From positions 3,348,001 to 3,412,000 of the forward strand of contig OZ255625.1 of NCBI GenBank assembly GCA_965276755.1: 64,000 bases of DNA. The letters are read 5' to 3'. This document shows, piece after piece, positions 32,927 through 40,296 of this stretch. Made by a program: the position numbers and the translations under genes. Below the pieces are notes generated by a model that ran no database searches, had not been told where the DNA came from, and saw only the letters and a list, made by a program, of their open reading frames with translations. The DNA comes from CAJCIS01 sp965276755 (lineage in GTDB: Bacteria; Pseudomonadota; Alphaproteobacteria; Acetobacterales; Acetobacteraceae). Position 1 is the first letter of the stretch; each line of letters opens with the position of its first letter.

Positions 32927-34117
32927 ATGAGCGAGCACGCATCCGGCAAATCGCGCGCGCTCGCCTTGCAGCAGGCCTATCTCGCCGTCCGCGCCCACAC
33001 CAACCGGCTTTGCGCATCGCTCAGCCCGGAGGACCAGTGCATCCAATCCATGGCCGATGCCAGCCCGGCCAAGTGGCATAGGGCGCATACGAGCTGGTTC
33101 TTCGAACAATTCGTGCTGACGCCGCATGCGCCAGGCTACCAGGCCTTCAGCGCGGATTTCAGCTACCTCTTCAACTCGTATTACGAGGCCGTCGGCGCCC
33201 GTCACCCCCGTCCGCAGCGCGGCCTGTTGAGCCGTCCCTCCGCCGAAGCAGTCAGCGCCTATCGCGCCCACGTGGATGCGGCGATGACCACCTGCCTTGC
33301 CGATCCAGGGGCCGAGGTGGCCGATCTGGTTACGCTCGGCCTGCAGCACGAACAGCAGCATCAGGAGCTGCTGGTCACCGACATGCTGCACGCGCTTGCG
33401 CAGAATCCGCTGCTGCCCGCCATGATGCCGGGCTGGACCGAGCCCGCCGGCGCGCCCGGCCCCACGCGCTACACCGCGCGCCGCGGAGGCCTGGCCGGCA
33501 TCGGCCATGCGGGCGAGGGCTTCTGCTTCGACAACGAACTGCCGCGCCATCAGGTCCTGCTGCAGCCGCACAGCCTCGCCTCACGCCTGGTGCGCAATGC
33601 CGAGTGGCAGGCCTTCATGGAAGATGGCGGCTACACCCGCCCGACCCTATGGATGGCGGAAGGCTGGGATCTGGCCGCGCGCGAGGACTGGGCGGCGCCG
33701 CTCTACTGGCGTCAAAGCGAAGATGGCTGGCAGCAATTCGGCCCGGGCGGCCTGGCTGCGCTCGATCCGGACGCCCCTGTGCGCCATATCAGCTGGTATG
33801 AGGCAGACGCCTACGCCCGCTGGGAAGGCTCGCGCCTGCCCACCGAAGCCGAACTCGAAGCCGGGCAGGGGGGTCTGGCCGAGTTCACGGGCCACGTCTG
33901 GCAATGGACGGCCAGCGCCTACTCGCCTTATCCCGGCTTTCGCGCCAAGCCAGGAGCGGTGGGCGAGTACAATGGCAAGTTCATGATCAACCAGATGGTC
34001 TTGCGCGGCGGCAGCATGGCCAGCCCGCCGGGCCACGCCCGGCCGTCGTATCGCAACTTCTTCCATCCCGACAAACGCTGGCAGTTCACAGGCCTGCGCC
34101 TTGCCCGAGACCTTTGA
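32927..34117 (+). CDS. egtB: Ergothioneine biosynthesis sulfoxide synthase EgtB
   Basis: 396-residue non-haem iron enzyme that joins a thiol donor to N-alpha-trimethylhistidine. The DinB-like N-terminal domain supplies the iron ligands His51 (KWHRAHTSWFFEQF) and H141-x3-H145 (HEQQHQELLVTD). The C-terminal FGE-sulfatase domain ends with FTGHVWQWTASAYSPYPGF and MVLRGGSMASPPGHARPSYR. GGAG nine bases before the ATG at 32927 sets the start. egtD follows directly, giving a two-gene ergothioneine unit; EgtA, EgtC and EgtE are not in this window. Confidence 0.93.
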   Translation: MSEHASGKSRALALQQAYLAVRAHTNRLCASLSPEDQCIQSMADASPAKWHRAHTSWFFEQFVLTPHAPGYQAFSADFSYLFNSYYEAVGARHPRPQRGLLSRPSAEAVSAYRAHVDAAMTTCLADPGAEVADLVTLGLQHEQQHQELLVTDMLHALAQNPLLPAMMPGWTEPAGAPGPTRYTARRGGLAGIGHAGEGFCFDNELPRHQVLLQPHSLASRLVRNAEWQAFMEDGGYTRPTLWMAEGWDLAAREDWAAPLYWRQSEDGWQQFGPGGLAALDPDAPVRHISWYEADAYARWEGSRLPTEAELEAGQGGLAEFTGHVWQWTASAYSPYPGFRAKPGAVGEYNGKFMINQMVLRGGSMASPPGHARPSYRNFFHPDKRWQFTGLRLARDL

Positions 34118-34127
34118 GGCGCCTGCG

Positions 34128-35075
34128 ATGTTCGATGCCGCGCTCGCTTCCGACGACATTGCCGCAGAGGCGCTGGCGGGCTTGACCGCCACGCCGAAAA
34201 CCCTGCCGCCCAAGCTGTTCTATGATTCGGAGGGCGTGCGCCTTTTCGACGCTATCACGCAATTGGCCGAATACTATCTTACCCGCACCGAACGGGCGGT
34301 GCTCGAGCGCGCGGTGCCTGAGATCGTCGCCCTGGCCGCGCCCGGCTCGGCGTTGATCGAATACGGCGCCAGTGACGAGGGCAAGGCGGCCCTGCTGCTC
34401 GATGACCCAGCCCGGCCATTCGCCGCCTACGTGCCGATCGATGTCGCCGGTGGCGCACTGGACACCATGGCCGAACGCATGGCGCGGAGCCATCCCTGGC
34501 TCGCGGTCGAACCCGTACGCGGTGATTTCCTGCGCCCGCTGCATCTGCCGCGCGCCGTTGCCGAGCGGCCGAAATTCGGCTTCTTTCCTGGCTCGACGAT
34601 CGGCAATCTGGACCCGCAGGCGGCTGGCGACTTCCTGCGCGGCGTTCGCCACGCGCTGGGACCGCAGGCGTGGTTGATCGTCGGCGCCGATATCCGCAAA
34701 TCGCCCGACATCCTGATCCCGGCCTATGACGACGCGCAGGGTGTGACTGCCGCCTTCAACCTTAATGTGCTGCGGCGGCTGAATCGTGAGGCGGGGGCAG
34801 GCTTCGACCTCACCGCCTTCCGCCATCTCGCGCTGTGGAACGATGCGCAAAGCCGCATGGAGATGCACCTGGAAAGCCTGCGCGACCAGCAGGTGCGTGT
34901 CGCCGGTGTAGCCATCGATTTCGCCGCCGGCGAAACGATCCACACCGAAAACAGCTACAAGCACGCGCTGCCCGCTTTGCAGGCGCTCGCCCGCGGCGCG
35001 GGCTGGGACACCGCGCATGTCTGGATCGATCCGGCCGGGTTGTTTGGCGTGCATGCCCTGCGGGCGGCGGCATGA
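34128..35075 (+). CDS. egtD: L-histidine N-alpha-methyltransferase EgtD
   Basis: 315 residues, close to the known EgtD length. It makes hercynine from histidine with three SAM-dependent methylations. Motifs: LPPKLFYDSEGVRLFDAITQ, YYLTRTERAVLERA, FGFFPGSTIGNLDP and NSYKHALPALQALARGAGW near the end. The ATG at 34128 lies 10 bases after the egtB stop with GAGG in between; a TTG inside egtB (34101) is less likely. Its stop overlaps the next start in ATGA. Confidence 0.94.
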   Translation: MFDAALASDDIAAEALAGLTATPKTLPPKLFYDSEGVRLFDAITQLAEYYLTRTERAVLERAVPEIVALAAPGSALIEYGASDEGKAALLLDDPARPFAAYVPIDVAGGALDTMAERMARSHPWLAVEPVRGDFLRPLHLPRAVAERPKFGFFPGSTIGNLDPQAAGDFLRGVRHALGPQAWLIVGADIRKSPDILIPAYDDAQGVTAAFNLNVLRRLNREAGAGFDLTAFRHLALWNDAQSRMEMHLESLRDQQVRVAGVAIDFAAGETIHTENSYKHALPALQALARGAGWDTAHVWIDPAGLFGVHALRAAA

Positions 35076-35308
35076 GCGGCTTTCGGACCGGCGCGTGCTG
35101 CTGCCTGGCCGCCACGGTTGCGGCTTGGCCTTTGGCGGTGCGGGCCGAGCCGGTCCCCGCTTCGCCACCTCGCCCGGCGCCATCCCGGGGCAGTGTCATC
35201 AGGCCCCCCATGCAGGTAGATCCTGGTATTCAGGCCAAAACACCTTCCCCTGCGCGTTTCCCCACGCCGGTGATCAAGCCTGGGCCGGCTGCACCGCCGC
35301 CGCGCTGA
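35072..35308 (+). CDS. Small proline-rich exported protein coupled to egtD
   Basis: 78 residues. It begins with a signal peptide carrying a triple Cys (RTGACCCLAATVAAWPLAVRA) and continues as a Pro-rich chain (PVPASPPRPAPSRG, then PVIKPGPAAPPPR). The start overlaps the egtD stop (ATGA), which argues for real coupled translation. No family recognised. Short Pro-rich exported peptides are frequent in Acetobacteraceae and unstudied. A link to ergothioneine is suggested only by the overlap. Confidence 0.6.
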   Translation: MSGFRTGACCCLAATVAAWPLAVRAEPVPASPPRPAPSRGSVIRPPMQVDPGIQAKTPSPARFPTPVIKPGPAAPPPR

Positions 35309-35375
35309 ACACGCTCTAGCTCGTTGTTTTATAATAACCTGCCTTGAGACTCACCCATAGCAACCAAGAAAAAAG

Positions 35376-35472
35376 TTGGGGGAGATGTGCCATCCCCCCA
35401 AACCCCCCGTCATTTATGAGGACTCGCCCTAAATGATGACTGTGGGTCTGGGAGGGCAGGCGCTTCCCCCAG
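35376..35472. repeat. Family A repeat, decayed right arm (A8)
   Basis: Left arm of common type (TTGGGGGAGATGTGCCATCC), core TTTATGAGGACTCGCCCTAA, right arm degenerate (GACTGTGGGTCTGGGAGGG) with remains of the second tip type (CAGGCGCTTCCCCCAG). Confidence 0.8.
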
Positions 35473-35550
35473 CATGACCAGGTGTGCGCAGACCCATGTT
35501 TGCGCTATAGCAATAAAATGGCGGTATTGCAGGTGTCCGGCGGAGAGCGA

Positions 35551-35943
35551 ATGGGAGCGGGTGTGCGGAGACAGGCGGTCGTGCTGGGGTTCGGGGCTTG
35601 CGTGCTCGTGGTCTCGGCATGGTTCTTCGCCGGCCCGCGCGGGGTAGTGGTGATCGGCGCGGGCATGGCGTTCGGCTGGCTGGTCCGCCACGTCGCCCGT
35701 CCCGGTGCGAAGCTGCCGGCGAGCAGGCCGGCGATTACGAATGAGGCCGAGGTCAAATTGCTGGCGCTGGAGACCAAGACCTCCTCGCTTCGCCACGATC
35801 TGCGCGGCATTCTCTCGCCGGCCTATCTCACCGCGGAACGGCTGCTCAACAATGACGATCCCGCAGCCAAGCGGGCGGGCGAGATGATGATGAAGGCAGT
35901 GGATCGTGTCAGCGACCGGCTGAATGAAACCAAGTCGCTGTGA
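35551..35943 (+). CDS. Membrane protein with histidine-kinase-like H-box but no kinase domain
   Basis: 130 residues. Two hydrophobic segments (about residues 9-28 and 31-46) are followed by a helical pair like a DHp dimerisation domain. The first helix has TSSLRHDLRGILSPAYL with candidate phospho-His82, and the second is RAGEMMMKAVDRVSDRL. The protein then stops, with no ATP-binding domain. It could be an orphan phosphotransfer protein, a dimerisation decoy or a decayed kinase. GGAG five bases before the ATG sets the start. Flanked by family A repeats on both sides. Confidence 0.6.
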   Translation: MGAGVRRQAVVLGFGACVLVVSAWFFAGPRGVVVIGAGMAFGWLVRHVARPGAKLPASRPAITNEAEVKLLALETKTSSLRHDLRGILSPAYLTAERLLNNDDPAAKRAGEMMMKAVDRVSDRLNETKSL

Positions 35944-35998
35944 ACGCGGCGATTTGCTGTGGTGTCAATCGGGAGAAAGATAGACTCTCGGAGTAAGG

Positions 35999-36113
35999 CT
36001 GGGGGGAGATGTGCCATCCCCCCCCAGACCCCCCCGTCTTTAGTTAGGGCAAGGTCTAAATGAATGACGGTGATTTGAGGGGGCTGACTTATACGTCAGC
36101 CACATTTCCCCTA
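35999..36113. repeat. Family A repeat with palindromic right tip (A9)
   Basis: Left arm of common type, core TTTAGTTAGGGCAAGGTCTA, right arm partly decayed (GACGGTGATTTGAGGGG) but with the palindromic tip GCTGACTTATACGTCAGC at 36083-36100, one base off perfect. Confidence 0.85.
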
Positions 36114-36153
36114 ATTGGACTATCCGGGGTTTTGCCCCGGTTTACGATCTGCT

Positions 36154-37884
36154 TCACGCCGGCAAGTTCTCCTCCGGCGGTGCGCAGCGCGCCAATATGT
36201 GGCGGTGTATACGGAAATACACCATTCGATCGAAATGATTTCCGGCGCGGATTTCAGCCGCCGATTGGGCAAAATCGGCCATAGGCAGAAGCTCGACATT
36301 AGGGCGCTCGGACGTCACCTGACGTGTCCAGGTGTTGAGATCGCACCACGCCCGCTCGATCATGTCGCCCCTGGCATTGGGCTCTACCCGCACTTCATTC
36401 ATCAGAAGCACGAATATCTTCGTCCCGTCAGGCGCCAGTTGCAGCAAGGTGGTGAGGTTCTGCTTGAATGCCGCTTCCCCGATCTTGCCAATGACATCGA
36501 AATTCTGGGCCAGATAATGTCTTCGGGAAGCATCACAAGCAGATTCGGTCTCGCCAGGCTTGAGGGCGTGCATGGCGCGAAAAGGGATCAACGCCCCTGT
36601 GGCACGGTGGCGCCACAGCGGATATTGTGCCTCACAGAAAAAACTGAGCAGCCAGAAGCCCTGGCCCTTCGGCCAGGACGTGGCCGGTGAGGTAAAATCT
36701 TCGGCGGCATAGCCGAGCGGGACGAAGGCATTGATTGCCGCCTGATCGATGCCATTGACGGCATAGTGGACGAACAGGGTATGGGCGAGGGGAAGGGCCG
36801 TGCCATGGCGAGTTGTGACGAATTCGCATTCCATTGATGCAGAGAGCAGATCGAAATAATGCATGATCGCCTGAATGTCGCAGGCGCCGCGTGCGTAGAT
36901 GGCATCGAAGAGCGTATCCTTGTTCCGCGCGCCGGTGCGCGCGTTCGGCAATGTCAGCGCAATCCAGTCGATCAGACGGGTGTCGGCGATGACGTTGCTC
37001 AAAACCTCGCCCTTGATTTTTAGCTTCGGGCGTCCGAGGCGGTCATACAGCCAGGTCTCCACGCCCATGTTCAAAATGCGGCAGGAAAAGCAGAAATGCA
37101 GCAGCTCATGATGTTCGCGATAGCTGCGAACCACGTAGAGGCCGCAATAACCGTAGTCGCCGTATTTGTCTTGCACATGGATGATGCCCGCCTGGATGGC
37201 GTAGCGGCTCAGCAGTTCGCGCAACTGCGCTGCGGCGGCCGCGCCATCTTCGGGCAGGCGCGACTTTGTGAAGTTGAGCTGGTTGGTACGGTTGATCAGT
37301 TCCACTGCCCTGGCGATATGCGGGCCCAGATCGTGTTCGATGCTGACGCGAATGCCGCTCGCCCGCAGGAAGTCTGCCGTATCGCCAGGGCTTGATGCCG
37401 CATCGGCGTGGCGGGCTTGCAGCAGGCGGTATTGCGCAAGCCGGGTCATTGCCGCATCGGGCTTGCCTTGCAACGCGAGGTGGCCGAGCAGACTGTCGAT
37501 GACCTTGTCATCGGCAACCTGCAGACCCGGCACGAAGTGGGCGGCCTCGGCGCGATTGAGCGCGTTGTCATCGATGAAGAGCACGTTTGGCGCGCGCAAC
37601 TGCATGGCCGCGACCTGGGCCGCAAGGCGCGGGCCCTTGGGCTGCCAGTTTATGCTCGGGAAGACGAAATACTCCCAGATGCCAGCCTTCGTCAGCACCT
37701 TCTGCACGTCTGCCGGATTGTTTTTCGAACAGATGGAGCTGATGATGCCGCGCCGCGCCAGTGTCACGACAATGTCGTGCACATCCTGCCGGTAGGACAT
37801 GCCGCCTTCGGTCAGGGTGCCGTGCCAAAACACCTCATCGAGGTCCCAGATCACGAGGCGCACGTCGCCGACAATCAACGCCAC
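36154..37884 (-). CDS. FkbH-like HAD-superfamily protein
   Basis: 576 residues. The N-terminal HAD-IIIC domain has the nucleophile motif VIWDLDEVFWHGTL (Asp14, Asp16), the SSICSKN motif, the Lys in WQPKGP and the acidic VLFIDDNALNRAEA. A GNAT-like domain follows (about residues 185-330, INRTNQLNFTKSRL). The last 240 residues form a further domain that I cannot name. FkbH proteins load glyceryl or related acyl groups onto carrier proteins in polyketide and surface-polysaccharide pathways; no carrier protein is nearby. The start appears to be GTG at 37884, directly beside a family A half-element; a TTG at 37878 is an alternative. Confidence 0.8.
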   Translation of the reverse strand: MALIVGDVRLVIWDLDEVFWHGTLTEGGMSYRQDVHDIVVTLARRGIISSICSKNNPADVQKVLTKAGIWEYFVFPSINWQPKGPRLAAQVAAMQLRAPNVLFIDDNALNRAEAAHFVPGLQVADDKVIDSLLGHLALQGKPDAAMTRLAQYRLLQARHADAASSPGDTADFLRASGIRVSIEHDLGPHIARAVELINRTNQLNFTKSRLPEDGAAAAAQLRELLSRYAIQAGIIHVQDKYGDYGYCGLYVVRSYREHHELLHFCFSCRILNMGVETWLYDRLGRPKLKIKGEVLSNVIADTRLIDWIALTLPNARTGARNKDTLFDAIYARGACDIQAIMHYFDLLSASMECEFVTTRHGTALPLAHTLFVHYAVNGIDQAAINAFVPLGYAAEDFTSPATSWPKGQGFWLLSFFCEAQYPLWRHRATGALIPFRAMHALKPGETESACDASRRHYLAQNFDVIGKIGEAAFKQNLTTLLQLAPDGTKIFVLLMNEVRVEPNARGDMIERAWCDLNTWTRQVTSERPNVELLPMADFAQSAAEIRAGNHFDRMVYFRIHRHILARCAPPEENLPA

Positions 37885-37898
37885 AGACCTAAAAAGAA

Positions 37899-37936
37899 GA
37901 CGGGGGGCTTGGGGGGGGATGGCACATCCCCCCCAA
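37899..37936 (+). repeat. Family A right half-element (A10)
   Basis: GACGGGGGGCTTGGGGGGGG followed by ATGGCACATCCCCCCC, preceded by right-core sequence CCTAAAAAGAA. It lies immediately upstream of the FkbH-like gene start and could form part of its 5' leader. Confidence 0.8.
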
Positions 37937-37952
37937 TCTTCCTAATTCGAAG

Positions 37953-40160
37953 TCAATGACCGTAATGCAAGAGATTCCACGCCAAACCATCCAGCCGCCC
38001 GATCGGGTCGGTGCGCCATGCACCACCGATGCTATCCTGCTCCGCTGCCGACGCTTGCAAAATGACGTGGCCGAGCAGGCCGGCGAAATCCGCGTGGTCG
38101 GATGTGGCCTCATGGGCGACGAAACTGATATCGGTGCCGCCATGGCCGTTGGTGCCCAGCGCGAAATTGGCCGTGGTGTAGCTGCCTGCAAAGGCGATCT
38201 GATCGACGGTCGTATTGCCCTGGCTCACCGTCAGCGTGCCGGCGGCAAAGCTCAGCCCGTTGGCGCTAAGGTGCTGCAGATCGATCACGTCACCGCTGCC
38301 GAAGCCGGACAACGTGCTGGTCAGCGAAGTTGGCGTGCCGAGCTGCAATGTCGCGTTTGCGGCGAAGGTCACGGCCACACCGCTGACCGATGAAGCGGCA
38401 TCAAGCTTGGCGCCGCTGGCGATGGCAAGCGTGCCGCTGCCGGAGACGGCGTCCTCGATCGTCAGCGCGCCGCCGAAGGCCGTGATCATGCCGCCATCGG
38501 CAACCGGCGCGCCCGCGATCGCGCCGGCGCCGGACAGGGCAGCGCCCGCCTCTACCGTAATCACGCCCGCGGCCGCGCCAGCCAAAGTCGCGCCGATGAC
38601 GAGCGTGCCCTGCGCGGCGCCTTCCAGCACGCCGCCATTCAGCCCGGCTTGTCCGGAAAGCAGTAGCGCGCCGGTGCCCGATACGCCCAGCGTCCCGCCT
38701 TTCTGCACATGCACCCTGCCCGGATCGCTCAGCGTGCCGGCAACATTCAGCGTGCCGCCGATCGAGAGCACGCCGGCGCTGCGCAGCGTGTTGGTCCCGG
38801 TAAGCGTCCAGTCCGCGCCCGTATCGACCGTCAGCGTGTTAAAGCCGGTGAAATCGTGTCCCAGGCCTGAGAGGGTTCCGCCCGTGGCGCCGGCGGCCAG
38901 CACGAGCACGTCGTGCGCGCCTGCTTCGGCAACTACGCGGCCATTGAAGATGGCGCCAGGATCGATCACCAGCGTGCCGGCAAGCGTGCCGAACTGCACG
39001 GCATCCCCTGCGTGCGGGGTGTATTGACCATAGCCGCTTCCGGGACCGCCGCCCGACACGGTGCCGCTGACAATCAGCGTTCCACCATCGAGGTAGACGC
39101 CGGCGCCACCATTGCCGCCGTAACCCTCGCCGCCTGGGCCGCCGACACCGCCTGTGATCGAGCCGGAATCGATGACCGTTGCATCCGTGACGATGACGCC
39201 CGCGGCGCCATTGCCGCCGTTGAAATGGCCGTAATAGCCATCGCCGCCAGCGATGTAGCCGGTGTTGGTGAGCGTGGCGCCGCCGGACAGATCAACACCC
39301 GTGCCGCCCATGTCGGCATACTTGTTGCCACCGAACCTGGCCATGCCGCCGTGCAGGGAATAGGCGAAGCCGCTCGTGCCACCGATTATGCTGCCGCCGT
39401 TCAGCAAGGTGCCTCCGGCCATTTGCACGGCGGTGCCGCCGTTGCCGCCATTATATTGCCCCTCCCCACCAGTAATTGTGCCGGTGGTGTTGTCCAGCTC
39501 GCCGCCGGCCAGAAGCACGACGCCTATGCCGCCCGGGCCCGTTCCGTAGAAGAAGCCGGATTGTCCGTCCGCGCCGCCGCTGATGGAGCCCGTGTTGGTG
39601 AGCGTGCCGCCGTCGCTGAGCTGCACGGCGACGCCGCCCGTTCCGCCACCGTGATAGGCGTAGCCGCCCAGGCCGCCGATGATCTGGCCGCTATTGTTGA
39701 TCGTCGCGGCGGCCGAAATGTCCAGGCCGATGCCGCCAGTGGCGCCGATCGCGTTCCCGTAGCTGCTTTCTCCCCCGGCGCCGCCCACGATCATGCCCGA
39801 ATTTGCCACGGTGCCACCGACCACCAGATCGATGCCGTTGCCGCCCTCAAAGGTTGCATAGGACATGCTGTTATAGCCGCCGCTGCCGCCGCTGATTGTG
39901 CCGGCGTTGGTCAGCGCGAGTGCCGACCGCATGTCGATGCCAACCCCGCCATTGGCCGCGCCGTTGCCCGAGGCGCCGCCGACCTGGCCGTCATTGTGGA
40001 TTCTGGCGTGTTCCAGCCCGGCGCGGCCATAGATGCCGTTCGCCCCTTGCTGCGCGGGCGCAATGGTGCCTGTCGAGGTGATGGAGAGCGGCGACCGGTA
40101 ATGAGGCGATCCGAGATCGACCGTCTGCGTCACGAGGCCCGAAATTGTGCTTCCCGCCAT
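37953..40160 (-). CDS. Large glycine-rich beta-helix repeat protein
   Basis: 735 residues. The first 430 consist of many turns of the form GGTGVDLSGGATLTNTGYIAGG, in which a hydrophobic TLTNTG or TINNSG strand alternates with Gly-rich loops, as in parallel beta-helix adhesins. The C-terminal part has autotransporter-like beta repeats and ends with FGSGDVIDLQHLSANGLSF and YTTANFALGTNGHGGTDISF. No cleavable signal, RTX nonapeptides or barrel domain are seen. Its N-terminus (MAGSTISGLVTQTVDLG) matches the next protein upstream, so the two are tandem paralogues. Confidence 0.72.
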   Translation of the reverse strand: MAGSTISGLVTQTVDLGSPHYRSPLSITSTGTIAPAQQGANGIYGRAGLEHARIHNDGQVGGASGNGAANGGVGIDMRSALALTNAGTISGGSGGYNSMSYATFEGGNGIDLVVGGTVANSGMIVGGAGGESSYGNAIGATGGIGLDISAAATINNSGQIIGGLGGYAYHGGGTGGVAVQLSDGGTLTNTGSISGGADGQSGFFYGTGPGGIGVVLLAGGELDNTTGTITGGEGQYNGGNGGTAVQMAGGTLLNGGSIIGGTSGFAYSLHGGMARFGGNKYADMGGTGVDLSGGATLTNTGYIAGGDGYYGHFNGGNGAAGVIVTDATVIDSGSITGGVGGPGGEGYGGNGGAGVYLDGGTLIVSGTVSGGGPGSGYGQYTPHAGDAVQFGTLAGTLVIDPGAIFNGRVVAEAGAHDVLVLAAGATGGTLSGLGHDFTGFNTLTVDTGADWTLTGTNTLRSAGVLSIGGTLNVAGTLSDPGRVHVQKGGTLGVSGTGALLLSGQAGLNGGVLEGAAQGTLVIGATLAGAAAGVITVEAGAALSGAGAIAGAPVADGGMITAFGGALTIEDAVSGSGTLAIASGAKLDAASSVSGVAVTFAANATLQLGTPTSLTSTLSGFGSGDVIDLQHLSANGLSFAAGTLTVSQGNTTVDQIAFAGSYTTANFALGTNGHGGTDISFVAHEATSDHADFAGLLGHVILQASAAEQDSIGGAWRTDPIGRLDGLAWNLLHYGH

Positions 40161-40241
40161 GGCCGTCTCTCTCCGGAGCGATCAATGCAGGCAAGATTGG
40201 CACGACTGGTGGGTTACGGCAAACGCGTAAGCGAAAGTAAG

Positions 40242-40290
40242 CTGGGGGAGATGTGGCTGACGTATACGTCAGCCCCCACCGACCCCCGTC
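40242..40290 (+). repeat. Family A left half-element with palindromic tip (A11)
   Basis: CTGGGGGAGATGTG followed by GCTGACGTATACGTCAGC (40256-40273), CCCCCACCGACCCCCGTC and left core GATTGTTTAGG. The stop codon of the 625-residue repeat protein lies within the core half. It sits between the two paralogous repeat-protein genes. Confidence 0.8.
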
Positions 40291-40296
40291 GATTGT

